Of a DNA stretch of 64,000 bases, positions 25,870 through 34,586 are shown in pieces. Where the stretch lies: the NCBI RefSeq assembly GCF_036013745.1, contig NZ_CP107880.1, positions 6,944,001 to 7,008,000 on the forward strand, in the 5' to 3' direction. The notes under the pieces were generated by a model that was not told the DNA's origin, ran no database searches, and worked only from the letters and a program-made list of their open reading frames with translations. Every line of letters begins with the position of its first letter. The stretch's first letter is position 1. Made by a program: the position numbers and the translations under genes. The DNA comes from Streptomyces sp. NBC_00483. Its GTDB lineage: Bacteria > Actinomycetota > Actinomycetes > Streptomycetales > Streptomycetaceae.

Positions 25870-27993
25870 ATGAGTGCGGAGGCGACCAACCCCGCGAACC
25901 CGGGACCGATCACGCCCGGAGCGCACCGTCGGCGTGCCCGCCCCCGGATCGACCTGCGCCGTCTCGGCCGCGCGGCGCTCCTCGGCCCCGCCGCCCGCGG
26001 CCGCCTCCCCGACGCGATCGGCCACGTGGCGGAGGCCCACCGGGCCCACTACCCCGACGCCGTCCTGGAGCCCCTGCACCGCGCCTACGTACTGGCCGAG
26101 TCCTCGCACCGCGGCCAGATGCGCAAGAGCGGCGAGCCGTACATCACACACCCGCTCGCCGTGACGCTGATCCTGGCCGAGCTGGGCGCGGAGACCACGA
26201 CGCTGACCGCCTCCCTCCTCCACGACACCGTCGAGGACACCGAGGTCACGCTCGACCAGGTACGCAAGGAGTTCGGCGAGGAGGTCGCCTATCTCGTCGA
26301 CGGCGTGACCAAGTTGGAGAAGGTCGACTACGGGGCGGCGGCGGAACCCGAGACGTTCCGCAAAATGCTCGTCGCCACCGGGAACGACGTGCGCGTCATG
26401 TCGATCAAGCTCGCCGACCGCCTGCACAACATGCGCACCCTCGGCGTCATGCGCCAGGAGAAGCAGGAACGGATCGCGAGAGTCACCCGCGACGTCCTGA
26501 TCCCGCTCGCCGAGCGGCTGGGTGTGCAGGCACTGAAGACCGAGCTCGAGGACCTCGTGTTCGCGATCCTGCGTCCCGAGGAGTACGGGCAGACCCGCGA
26601 GCTCATGACCTCCTACGCGCAGCGCACGGAGGACTCCCTCGCCGGGTTCGCGACCGAGCTGCGCTCAGTGCTGCGCGAGGCGGGCCTGAGCGCCGAAGTC
26701 CTCATCAGGCCGCGGCACTTCGTGTCCGTCCACCGAGTGCGGCGCAAGCGTGGCGAGCTGCGCGGGGCCGACTTCGGGCGCCTTCTCGTCCTCGTGTCCG
26801 AGGACGCGGACTGTTACGGAGTCCTCGGCGAGCTGCACACGTGTTTCACGCCGGTGGTCTCGGAGTTCAAGGACTTCATCGCCGTACCGAAGTTCAACCT
26901 GTACCAGTCGCTGCACACCGCGGTCGCCCGCACGGACGGCGAGGTCGCCGAAGTCCTCATCCGTACGCACCAGATGCACAAGGTGGCGGAGGCGGGCGTC
27001 GTGGCGCTCGGCAATCCGTACACGCCCTCCGGCGAGGAGCACCTGGACACCGTGGGCGAGCGCTCCGACCCCACGCGCCCCGGCTGGTTGAACCGACTGC
27101 TCGACTGGCAGCAGTCCGCGCCGGACACCGACACCTTCTGGTCGACACTGCGCGAGGACCTCGCCCAGGACCGCGAGATCACCGTGTTCAGGCCCGATGG
27201 AGCCACCATCGGCCTCCCCGCAGGCGCCAGTTGCGTGGACGCCGCGTACGCGCAGTACGGAGAGGACGCCCACGCCTGCATCGGCGCGCGGGTCAACGGC
27301 CGCCTGGCGACGCTCAGTACGGTCCTCTGTGACGGTGACACCGTCCAGCTGCTCATGGCGGGGGTGGAGGGCAGCGCCGCGTCCGAGCCGTCGATCGACT
27401 GGCTCGACCACGCCCGTACGCCCGCCGCCCGCATCGCCATCCGCCGCTGGCTCGCCACCCATCCGGAGGGGCCGAGCGCGCCCCCCTCGGCGCCCCGCGC
27501 CCCGTACAGCGGTCCCTCGGCGCGGCCCTTCGCGGCGAACGCCGTGGTCGACCAGCCGGGCGCCACGGTGCGCCTCGCGGGCTGCTGCACGCCCGTACCG
27601 CCCGACGAGGTGACCGGGTTCGCCGTGCGCGGCGGCGTCGTCACCGTGCACCGCGTCTCCTGCTCCGGAGTGGCGCGCATGAAGGACGCGGGGCGTGCGG
27701 AGGTCGGCGTGCGCTGGGCGGACGCGGACGCGGCCGAGTACCGGGTGACCCTGATCGCCGAGTCGTTCAGCCGTCCCCATCTGCTGGCCGACCTGACCGA
27801 GGCCATAGCGCTGGAGGGCGTCGCCATCATCTCGGCGACCGTGGACCCGCCCGACCAGGGCCGCGTCCGGCACACGTACACGCTCCAACTTCCGGACGCC
27901 GCGCACCTCCAGGGCCTCATGCGGGCGATGCGGAACGTGCCGGGCGTGTACGACGTGGGGCGCACGCGCCACGCGGCGGCAGGCGCCCTGTAG
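25870..27993 (+). CDS. rshA: RelA/SpoT homologue (RshA type)
   Basis: The 707-residue protein has an intact HD hydrolase domain (ITHPLAV, LLHDTVEDT, LADRLHNMRTL), then a synthetase domain that keeps the likely catalytic Asp (GADFGRLL) and Glu (AEVLIRT) but lacks several nucleotide-binding residues of bifunctional Rel proteins. TGS, a zinc-finger-like AGCCTPVPPDEV segment and a C-terminal ACT-like domain follow. Degradation of (p)ppGpp looks intact; synthesis is less certain. ATG at 25870 follows GGAGG. It lies after dapF, as Streptomyces rshA does; the main relA is elsewhere in these genomes. Confidence 0.9.
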   Translation: MSAEATNPANPGPITPGAHRRRARPRIDLRRLGRAALLGPAARGRLPDAIGHVAEAHRAHYPDAVLEPLHRAYVLAESSHRGQMRKSGEPYITHPLAVTLILAELGAETTTLTASLLHDTVEDTEVTLDQVRKEFGEEVAYLVDGVTKLEKVDYGAAAEPETFRKMLVATGNDVRVMSIKLADRLHNMRTLGVMRQEKQERIARVTRDVLIPLAERLGVQALKTELEDLVFAILRPEEYGQTRELMTSYAQRTEDSLAGFATELRSVLREAGLSAEVLIRPRHFVSVHRVRRKRGELRGADFGRLLVLVSEDADCYGVLGELHTCFTPVVSEFKDFIAVPKFNLYQSLHTAVARTDGEVAEVLIRTHQMHKVAEAGVVALGNPYTPSGEEHLDTVGERSDPTRPGWLNRLLDWQQSAPDTDTFWSTLREDLAQDREITVFRPDGATIGLPAGASCVDAAYAQYGEDAHACIGARVNGRLATLSTVLCDGDTVQLLMAGVEGSAASEPSIDWLDHARTPAARIAIRRWLATHPEGPSAPPSAPRAPYSGPSARPFAANAVVDQPGATVRLAGCCTPVPPDEVTGFAVRGGVVTVHRVSCSGVARMKDAGRAEVGVRWADADAAEYRVTLIAESFSRPHLLADLTEAIALEGVAIISATVDPPDQGRVRHTYTLQLPDAAHLQGLMRAMRNVPGVYDVGRTRHAAAGAL

Positions 27994-28071
27994 GCCCACC
28001 CGGAAACCTCGTTCGGGTGGTGCGGCGCGTGCCGCACCGTGCGCCGAGGCGCGCGCTGATAGCCGTAGTTC

Positions 28072-29526
28072 ATGCTGCTCAGCTCCCGAACGCCCCGCGT
28101 CGCCGCACTTCTGGCCGCCGGCGCCTCGCTCGCCCTTGTCGCCGCGGCCGCACCCGCCGAGCCGCTCGGCATCGGCGACCGGCTCTTCCCGCATCTCGGC
28201 AACCCCGGCTACGACGTCACCGACTACGACATCTCCTTCACGTACCGCGGTGACAACAACAAGCCCCTCGACGCCGTCACCAAGATCAACGCGCGGGCGA
28301 CCTCCTGGCTCGACCGGATCAACCTCGACTTCTCGCACGGCACCGTGCGTTCGGTGACGGTCAACGGGGCGCGGGCGCACTACGCCACCAAGGGCGAGGA
28401 CCTGGTCGTCACACCCACCGCGGCCGTGGCTCCCGGCCAAGCCCTGAACATCACCGTGCAGCACACCAGCGACCCGAGGTCCGGCAAGAAGGAAGTCGGC
28501 TGGCTGCGCACCAAGGACGGGCTCGCGATGGCCAACCAGGCCGACGCCGCGCACCGTGTCTTCCCGTCCAACGACCACCCCTCCGACAAGGCCTACTTCA
28601 CCTTCCGGGTCACCGCACCCAAGATGTACACGGTGGTCGCCAACGGTCTCCCTGTCGGGAAAACGCGACAAGGAGGTGCCACGAAGTGGGCCTACCGCAC
28701 CGCCCACCCCATGGCCACCGAGCTCGCCCAGGTCTCCATCGGCCGTTCCGCGGTGCTGCACCAGGAAGGCCCGCACGGACTCCCCGTACGCGATGTCGTG
28801 CCGGCCAAGGACGTCAAGGCGCTGAAGCCGTGGCTCAAGAAGACGCCGGGCCAGATCTCCTGGATGGAGGGGAAGGTCGGCCACTACCCCTTCGAGAACT
28901 ACGGGCTACTGATCGCCCATGCGTCCACCGGTTTCGAACTCGAGACGCAAACGCTCTCTCTCTTCGAGAGAGACCTGTTCGAGCGCCCCGAGTACCCGAA
29001 GTGGTACGTCGAGTCGATCATGGTCCATGAGCTGGCACACCAGTGGTTCGGCGACAGCGTCAGCCCCCGCTCCTGGTCCGACCTGTGGCTCAACGAGGGC
29101 CACGCCACCTGGTACGAGTCCCTGTACGCCCAGGAGAAGGCGGACCGGCCCATGGTGAAGCGGATGCGCGCCGCCTACCGCGCGTCCGACGCCATGCGCG
29201 CCGACGGCGGACCGCCCGCCGCACCCAAGGCGCCCACGAGCGACGGGAAGATCAGCATCTTCCGGCCGGTCGTCTACGACGGCAGCGCCCTGGTCCTTTA
29301 CGCCCTGCGCCAGGAGATCGGCGCGGACGCCTTCCAGCGCCTGGAGCGCACGTGGGTGGGCACGCACCGTGACTCCACCGCCACGACCGCGGACTTCGTG
29401 CGGCTCGCCTCGCAGCTGTCGGGGCGGGACCTGAGCGACTTCTTCGACGCCTGGCTCTACGGGAAGAAGACGCCGCCCATGCCGGGCCATCCGAACTGGA
29501 AGGTCGACCCGGTGTCGAAGCACTGA
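28072..29526 (+). CDS. Secreted M1-family metallopeptidase
   Basis: The 484-residue protein has a signal peptide (about 28 residues ending AAAAPA) and the zinc motif HELAHQWFGD with the downstream glutamate in LWLNEGHATW. The exopeptidase GAMEN motif is replaced by a GFELETQ stretch, as in other single-unit actinobacterial members. It likely trims peptides outside the cell. A weak hairpin (27996-28020) separates it from rshA. Confidence 0.9.
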   Translation: MLLSSRTPRVAALLAAGASLALVAAAAPAEPLGIGDRLFPHLGNPGYDVTDYDISFTYRGDNNKPLDAVTKINARATSWLDRINLDFSHGTVRSVTVNGARAHYATKGEDLVVTPTAAVAPGQALNITVQHTSDPRSGKKEVGWLRTKDGLAMANQADAAHRVFPSNDHPSDKAYFTFRVTAPKMYTVVANGLPVGKTRQGGATKWAYRTAHPMATELAQVSIGRSAVLHQEGPHGLPVRDVVPAKDVKALKPWLKKTPGQISWMEGKVGHYPFENYGLLIAHASTGFELETQTLSLFERDLFERPEYPKWYVESIMVHELAHQWFGDSVSPRSWSDLWLNEGHATWYESLYAQEKADRPMVKRMRAAYRASDAMRADGGPPAAPKAPTSDGKISIFRPVVYDGSALVLYALRQEIGADAFQRLERTWVGTHRDSTATTADFVRLASQLSGRDLSDFFDAWLYGKKTPPMPGHPNWKVDPVSKH

Positions 29527-29702
29527 CACGGGGAAACAATCCAGATGACGAGACGGCCCGTACCGTGCGAATATCGTCGACGTCGACGGCGCGGGCCACC
29601 GGATCGGCGCTCGCGGGAATCCCCGGAGCAGGCCGAGCGTTGTGACAAATGACGGGTGGGACGCCCGTCGCGTTTCCCGAATCCCACAGACGTAAGGACC
29701 CA

Positions 29703-31211
29703 ATGACCTCCTCTTCTTCCCCTTCCCAGGACGCGCAGAACATGGTGCAGAACCACACCGAGAGCCTTCGGGCCGATGCCCTGATGGAAGAGGACGTCGC
29801 CTGGAGCCACGAGATCGACGGAGAGCGGGACGGCCAGCAGTTCGACCGCTCCGAGCGCGCGGCCCTGCGCCGTGTCGCGGGCCTCTCCACCGAGCTCGAG
29901 GACGTCACCGAGGTCGAGTACCGACAGCTCCGCCTGGAGCGCGTGGTACTCGTCGGCGTGTGGACGTCGGGAACGGTTCATGACGCGGAGAACTCCCTCG
30001 CGGAGCTCGCCGCCCTCGCCGAGACAGCGGGCGCGCTCGTGCTCGACGGCGTCATCCAGCGCCGCGACAAGCCGGACGCGGCGACGTACATCGGCTCGGG
30101 CAAGGCCCAGGAGCTGCGTGACGTCGTGCTCGAGACCGGAGCGGACACCGTCGTGTGCGACGGTGAGCTCAGCCCCGGCCAGCTCATCCACCTCGAGGAC
30201 GTCGTCAAGGTCAAGGTGGTCGACAGGACCGCCCTGATCCTCGACATCTTCGCCCAGCACGCCAAGTCCCGAGAGGGCAAGGCGCAGGTCGCGCTCGCGC
30301 AGATGCAGTACATGCTGCCGCGGCTGCGCGGTTGGGGTCAGTCGCTGTCCCGGCAGATGGGTGGCGGTGGCTCTTCCGGTTCCGGTGGCGGCATGGCCAC
30401 GCGTGGTCCCGGTGAGACCAAGATCGAGACGGACCGGCGTCGGATCCGCGAGAAGATGGCGAAGATGCGCCGTGAGATCGCGGAGATGAAGACCGGCCGC
30501 GACATCAAGCGCCAGGAGCGCCGCAGGCACAAGGTGCCTTCGGTAGCCATCGCCGGATACACGAACGCCGGCAAGTCCTCGCTCCTCAACCGCCTCACGG
30601 GCGCGGGCGTCCTGGTGGAGAACTCGCTGTTCGCCACTCTGGACCCGACCGTGCGCCGGGCCGAGACCCCGAGCGGTCGGCTGTACACGCTGGCCGACAC
30701 GGTCGGTTTCGTACGGCACCTGCCGCACCACCTCGTCGAGGCGTTCCGCTCGACCATGGAGGAGGTCGGTGACTCCGACCTGATCCTGCATGTGGTCGAC
30801 GGTTCGCACCCGGTGCCGGAGGAGCAGCTCGCCGCCGTACGTGAGGTCATCCGCGACGTCGGGGCGACCAACGTGCCGGAGATCGTGGTGATCAACAAGG
30901 CGGACGCGGCCGACCCGTTGGTGCTGCAGCGGCTGCTGCGCGTGGAGAAGCACGCGATCGCCGTTTCTGCCCGCTCGGGCCAGGGCATCGAGGAGCTGCT
31001 CGAGCTCATCGACGTCGAACTGCCGCACCCCGCGGTCGAGATCGAGGCCCTCGTGCCGTACACGCACGGCCAGCTGGTCGCGCGGGCGCACGCCGACGGC
31101 GAGGTGATCTCCGAGGAGCACACCCCGGAGGGCACGCTCCTGAAGGCACGCGTCCACGAGGAACTCGCGGCGGAATTCGCGCCGTACGTTCCGGCGGTGG
31201 TCGCGGGCTGA
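29703..31211 (+). CDS. hflX: Ribosome-associated GTPase HflX
   Basis: This 502-residue GTPase has the HflX N-terminal domain (SGKAQELRDVV, SREGKAQVALAQMQYMLPRL), a Gly/Ser-rich hinge and RGPGETKIETDRR. The G1 motif is AGYTNAGKSSLL, G3 is DTVGFVRHLPHHL and G4 is NKAD. HflX rescues or splits stalled and stressed ribosomes. ATG at 29703 follows AAGGA. Confidence 0.95.
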   Translation: MTSSSSPSQDAQNMVQNHTESLRADALMEEDVAWSHEIDGERDGQQFDRSERAALRRVAGLSTELEDVTEVEYRQLRLERVVLVGVWTSGTVHDAENSLAELAALAETAGALVLDGVIQRRDKPDAATYIGSGKAQELRDVVLETGADTVVCDGELSPGQLIHLEDVVKVKVVDRTALILDIFAQHAKSREGKAQVALAQMQYMLPRLRGWGQSLSRQMGGGGSSGSGGGMATRGPGETKIETDRRRIREKMAKMRREIAEMKTGRDIKRQERRRHKVPSVAIAGYTNAGKSSLLNRLTGAGVLVENSLFATLDPTVRRAETPSGRLYTLADTVGFVRHLPHHLVEAFRSTMEEVGDSDLILHVVDGSHPVPEEQLAAVREVIRDVGATNVPEIVVINKADAADPLVLQRLLRVEKHAIAVSARSGQGIEELLELIDVELPHPAVEIEALVPYTHGQLVARAHADGEVISEEHTPEGTLLKARVHEELAAEFAPYVPAVVAG

Positions 31212-31234
31212 CGGCCCGTACCGACGTATCGAAC

Positions 31235-31277
31235 ATGGCTGAGCCCCTCTCCGGTGGACGGAGAGGGGCTCAGCCAT
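31235..31277. terminator. 19-bp perfect bidirectional terminator
   Basis: Arms 31235-31253 and 31259-31277 are perfectly complementary over 19 bases with a 5-base loop, 24 bases beyond the hflX stop and ahead of the converging protease gene. Confidence 0.9.
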
Positions 31278-31325
31278 GAGGTCGGTCGGCCGCGCGGCGA
31301 CTGCTCACCGTCTGGTGACGTCCTT

Positions 31326-31405
31326 GCCGCCCGGCGGCTTTCTTACTGCCTGGCGGCCTTCTTACTGTTGCCCGGCGGCCTTCTGACTACTGCCCGGCGA
31401 ACTTC
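31326..31405. repeat. Degenerate ~20-bp tandem repeats at the protease 3' end
   Basis: About four imperfect copies of a unit containing GCCCGGCGGCCTTCT follow each other. The last copy overlaps the final codons (KFAGQ, stop) of the protease gene. The array looks like repeated duplication of the end of the coding region. Confidence 0.5.
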
Positions 31406-32610
31406 CTGCTCACCGAGTCGTAGATCCCCTTGGCCTCCTTGCCGAGCCGCGGGCCCGCGAGCCAACCCGCCGTCACCGGGCCGATCGAGGTGTTGGACAC
31501 CAGGGCCGGCTGGCCGTCGGCGCCCTGGCCGACCCAGCCGCCGCCGGACGAACCGCCCGTCATGGTGCAGCCGATGCGGTACATCGTCGGGTCCGCGTCG
31601 TTCAGCGAAAGACGGCCCGGCCTGTCGGCGCACTGGTACAGCTTCTGCCCGTCGAACGGCGCCGCCGCCGGGTAGCCCTTCGCGGTCAGCTGCGAGACCT
31701 TCGGCACCGCCGGCGCGTTGAAGTTCACCGGAAGCGCCGAACCCACCGTCTCCTCGAGGGACTTGGTGGTGCCGCCCTTCTCCGGCGTCACATGGATCAC
31801 GGCGAAGTCGTACGAAGCGCCCGCCCCGCCGCTCGGGCCGCCCTGCGCGATCCACTGGTCGGACGTCAGTGCCGCGTCGCCCCACCACACGCCGTACGGC
31901 GCGACCTCGTTCCTGGGCGCGTTCTGCAGCTCCTGCTCGGACTTGCCGCTGTCGTTGTACGAGGGCACGAACGCGATGTTGCGGTACCAGCCGCCGTTCT
32001 TGCCCGCGTGCACACAGTGGCCCGCCGTCCAGAGCATGTTGGACCTGCCGGGGTGCGCGGGGTCGGTGACCACCGTCGCCGAGCAGACCATCGAGCCCTT
32101 GGGGCCGTCGAAGAACAGCTTGCCCGCGTACGGGGCGTTCGCGTGGTACGGAGTGGACACGCCCGCGGCCGCCACCGGCCTGGGCTCCGGGTCCGTCACA
32201 CCCTGGTCGCCGGAGAGATCGTTCTCGTCGACCTCGCCACCGGGGTTCTTGTCGGCGTCCCGCATCCGGTTGGAGTCCCACAGCCCCTGGATGATCGGGT
32301 TGACGAAGTCCTGCGCCTCACGCAGCCACTTGTCCTTGTCCCAATTCCTCCACTCGCCGCCCTTCCACTTGTCCGGGTCGATCCCGTGTTCCTTCAGCCG
32401 GTCCTGGATGTCGTCCGGGATCTTGAACTTGCCACCGCCCGCGGATGCCGAGGCGGTCGGCTTGTCGTTCGCGTTGTTCTCGCTCGGACCGCACGCCGTG
32501 GCGGTCAGAGCGACCACAGCACCGAGCGCGACCGCCGCCGCCACGGGGGACGTTCTGCTTCGCGCGCCTCGAGCGCGGCGCGCGGCGAACTGCGGGCGTA
32601 TGGGTCGCAT
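31387..32610 (-). CDS. Secreted trypsin-like serine protease (lipoprotein)
   Basis: The 407-residue protein has an N-terminal arginine-rich segment, a hydrophobic stretch and lipobox LTATAC with the lipidated Cys at residue 40. The catalytic triad is visible as TAGHC (His), YDFAVI (Asp) and GGSSGGGW (Ser) in a chymotrypsin-like fold of the V8/glutamyl-endopeptidase type. A spacer of about 110 acidic residues precedes the catalytic domain. It is transcribed divergently from the siderophore operon. Confidence 0.9.
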   Translation of the reverse strand: MRPIRPQFAARRARGARSRTSPVAAAVALGAVVALTATACGPSENNANDKPTASASAGGGKFKIPDDIQDRLKEHGIDPDKWKGGEWRNWDKDKWLREAQDFVNPIIQGLWDSNRMRDADKNPGGEVDENDLSGDQGVTDPEPRPVAAAGVSTPYHANAPYAGKLFFDGPKGSMVCSATVVTDPAHPGRSNMLWTAGHCVHAGKNGGWYRNIAFVPSYNDSGKSEQELQNAPRNEVAPYGVWWGDAALTSDQWIAQGGPSGGAGASYDFAVIHVTPEKGGTTKSLEETVGSALPVNFNAPAVPKVSQLTAKGYPAAAPFDGQKLYQCADRPGRLSLNDADPTMYRIGCTMTGGSSGGGWVGQGADGQPALVSNTSIGPVTAGWLAGPRLGKEAKGIYDSVSRKFAGQ

Positions 32611-33023
32611 GTCGTGAATCCCCCTGGGCTTCGAAAAGGTTGAACTGCCGTACGTGTGCGGTGGAGTCGGGTCGAAACCTCGCCTCCGAACGGCACACCA
32701 CCCTATGTCGGTGCCGTCGGCGACGGCCGACGGAACAGCAACGGTTCCGTCACGGAGGGATCTTCCGGCCGGTACGGATCGTTACGGGGCGGCGCGCCTC
32801 GGGTCTGCGGTGGGGGAGCGGCGACTGCGGTGGCCCGCCGGCGCCGCGGACACCTGGCAAAGGTCTGCTCATGAGTCCCGTACGAGCCGTGTTCCTCCGC
32901 CCGTCCCGTCGTTGGTACGTACGGGGGAACCGCAGTCGGCGTTCAGCGCGCGCCGACTCGCCCCGCCGATCGGTGAGTCGAGGGGCCTTTTCGGCCGTAT
33001 ATCCAGCGGGAGGACCAACAGCC
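32611..33023. promoter_or_regulatory. Gene-free spacer before siderophore operon
   Basis: The 413-bp divergent region has no supported gene. The one motif seen is an 8-bp inverted repeat CCGTCGGC/GCCGACGG with a 4-base gap at 32714-32733. No match to the Streptomyces iron box (TTAGGTTAGGCTAACC type) was found by eye. In-frame upstream codons of the aminotransferase lack a ribosome site and were not taken as coding. Confidence 0.5.
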
Positions 33024-34487
33024 GTGGCGGTGACCGATCCTGTGCCTGTGACCGATCCTGAGACCCTGGCGGTGCCGGCCCCGTATGGCGGGGGGACACA
33101 GCAAACCCCTGTCCGCGACACCGTCGCGCACGAGGGGATCCTGCGCCGTCAGTGCGCGCGGGAGTCCGCGGCGCGCACCTATGCGCGCGCCCTGCCGATC
33201 GTGCCCGTACGGGCACGCGGGCTCACCATCGAGGGCGCCGACGGCCGCCGTTACCTGGACTGCCTGTCCGGCGCGGGGACCCTCGCGCTCGGCCACAACC
33301 ACCCGGTGGTGCTCGAGGCCATCCGCAAGGTGCTCGACTCGGGTGCGCCGCTGCACGTCCTCGACCTGGCCACCCCGGTCAAGGACGCGTTCACCACCGA
33401 GCTGTTCCGCACGCTGCCGCCCGGACTGGCCGACCGGGCCCGCATCCAGTTCTGCGGTCCCGCGGGCACCGACGCCGTCGAGGCCGCGCTGAAACTGGTC
33501 CGCACCGCCACCGGGCGCTCGGGCCTGCTGTCCTTCGCGGGCGCCTATCACGGCATGACCGCGGGGGCGCTCGAAGCCTCCGGCGGAGCGCAGGACGTCC
33601 GCGTCACGCGCCTGCCGTATCCGCAGGACTACCGCTGCCCCTTCGGCATCGGGGGCCCGCGCGGCGCCGAACTCGCCGCCCGCTGGACCGAATCGCTCCT
33701 CGACGACACCAAGTCCGGGGTGCCGCAGCCGGCGGGCATGATCCTCGAACCGGTGCAGGGGGAGAGCGGTGTCATCCCCGCCCCCGATGCCTGGCTGCGC
33801 CGGATGCGAGCCGTCACCGAGCAGCGCTCGATCCCGCTGGTCGTCGACGAGGTACAGACCGGCGTCGGCCGCACCGGCGCCTTCTGGGCCGTGGAGCACA
33901 GCGGTGTCGTGCCCGACGTCATGGTCCTTTCCAAGGCCATCGGAGGCAGCCTGCCGCTCGCCGTGGTCGTCTACCGCGACGACCTCGACGTCTGGCCTCC
34001 GGGAGCGCACGCCGGCACGTTCCGCGGCAACCAGCTCGCCATGGCCGCGGGCGCCGCCACCCTCTCGTATGTCCACGAGAACGCCCTCGCCGAGCGTGCC
34101 GCCACCCTCGGCGCCCGCATGCTCGACCAACTCCGGCGGCTGTCCGACGAGTTCGCGTGCGTCGGCGAGGTCCGCGGGCGTGGCCTGATGATCGGCGTGG
34201 AGCTCGTCGACCCGGACGGAGCCGTCCCCGCTCCTGACGCTGCGGAACTCGCCGACGACCCGCTGCTCGCCGGGTCCGCCCCGCTCCCGGCCGCGCCCCA
34301 ACTCGCCGCCGCCGTCCGTGACGCCTGCCTCCACCGCGGCCTGATCGTCGAACTCGGCGGTCGTCATTCCAGCGTCGTACGCCTGCTTCCTCCCCTGACC
34401 ATCACCGACGAGCAGGCCGCGGCCATCGTGGACCGGCTCGCCGACGCTCTGGCGTCCGTCGCCCGTACCCGCCGTTACGAGTCGTAG
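33024..34487 (+). CDS. Class III aminotransferase, diaminobutyrate:2-oxoglutarate type
   Basis: This 487-residue PLP enzyme has the cofactor lysine at K304 in VLSKAIGGSLP, DEVQTGVGRTG upstream of it, and the Gly-rich FCGPAGTDAVEAALKL motif. It resembles DABA aminotransferases such as RhbA, which make L-2,4-diaminobutyrate from aspartate semialdehyde. GTG at 33024 follows GGAGG by ten bases. It is the first gene of a four-gene NIS siderophore operon, so its product is presumably the amine building block. No decarboxylase gene accompanies it. Confidence 0.85.
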   Translation: MAVTDPVPVTDPETLAVPAPYGGGTQQTPVRDTVAHEGILRRQCARESAARTYARALPIVPVRARGLTIEGADGRRYLDCLSGAGTLALGHNHPVVLEAIRKVLDSGAPLHVLDLATPVKDAFTTELFRTLPPGLADRARIQFCGPAGTDAVEAALKLVRTATGRSGLLSFAGAYHGMTAGALEASGGAQDVRVTRLPYPQDYRCPFGIGGPRGAELAARWTESLLDDTKSGVPQPAGMILEPVQGESGVIPAPDAWLRRMRAVTEQRSIPLVVDEVQTGVGRTGAFWAVEHSGVVPDVMVLSKAIGGSLPLAVVVYRDDLDVWPPGAHAGTFRGNQLAMAAGAATLSYVHENALAERAATLGARMLDQLRRLSDEFACVGEVRGRGLMIGVELVDPDGAVPAPDAAELADDPLLAGSAPLPAAPQLAAAVRDACLHRGLIVELGGRHSSVVRLLPPLTITDEQAAAIVDRLADALASVARTRRYES

Positions 34488-34586
34488 GAGCGCCCGACGA
34501 CACGCCACCACCAGTGACGGCAGTGACACGCCGGACCGGCCTGACCACAGCCTCATGGAGCCCACCACCCCACGCAAGGAAGCCAG

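Noticed and set aside
24615..25913. Long minus-strand open frame opposite dapF
   Set aside because: It is a codon-bias shadow of dapF, with no start signal and no motif.
32445..33023. In-frame extension upstream of the aminotransferase
   Set aside because: It reads through the spacer without a ribosome site, and the Arg/Ser-rich sequence does not resemble the family N-terminus.
32611..33023. Search for an iron-regulator (DmdR/IdeR) box before the siderophore operon
   Set aside because: No sequence close to TTAGGTTAGGCTAACC was seen, so iron control is not claimed.
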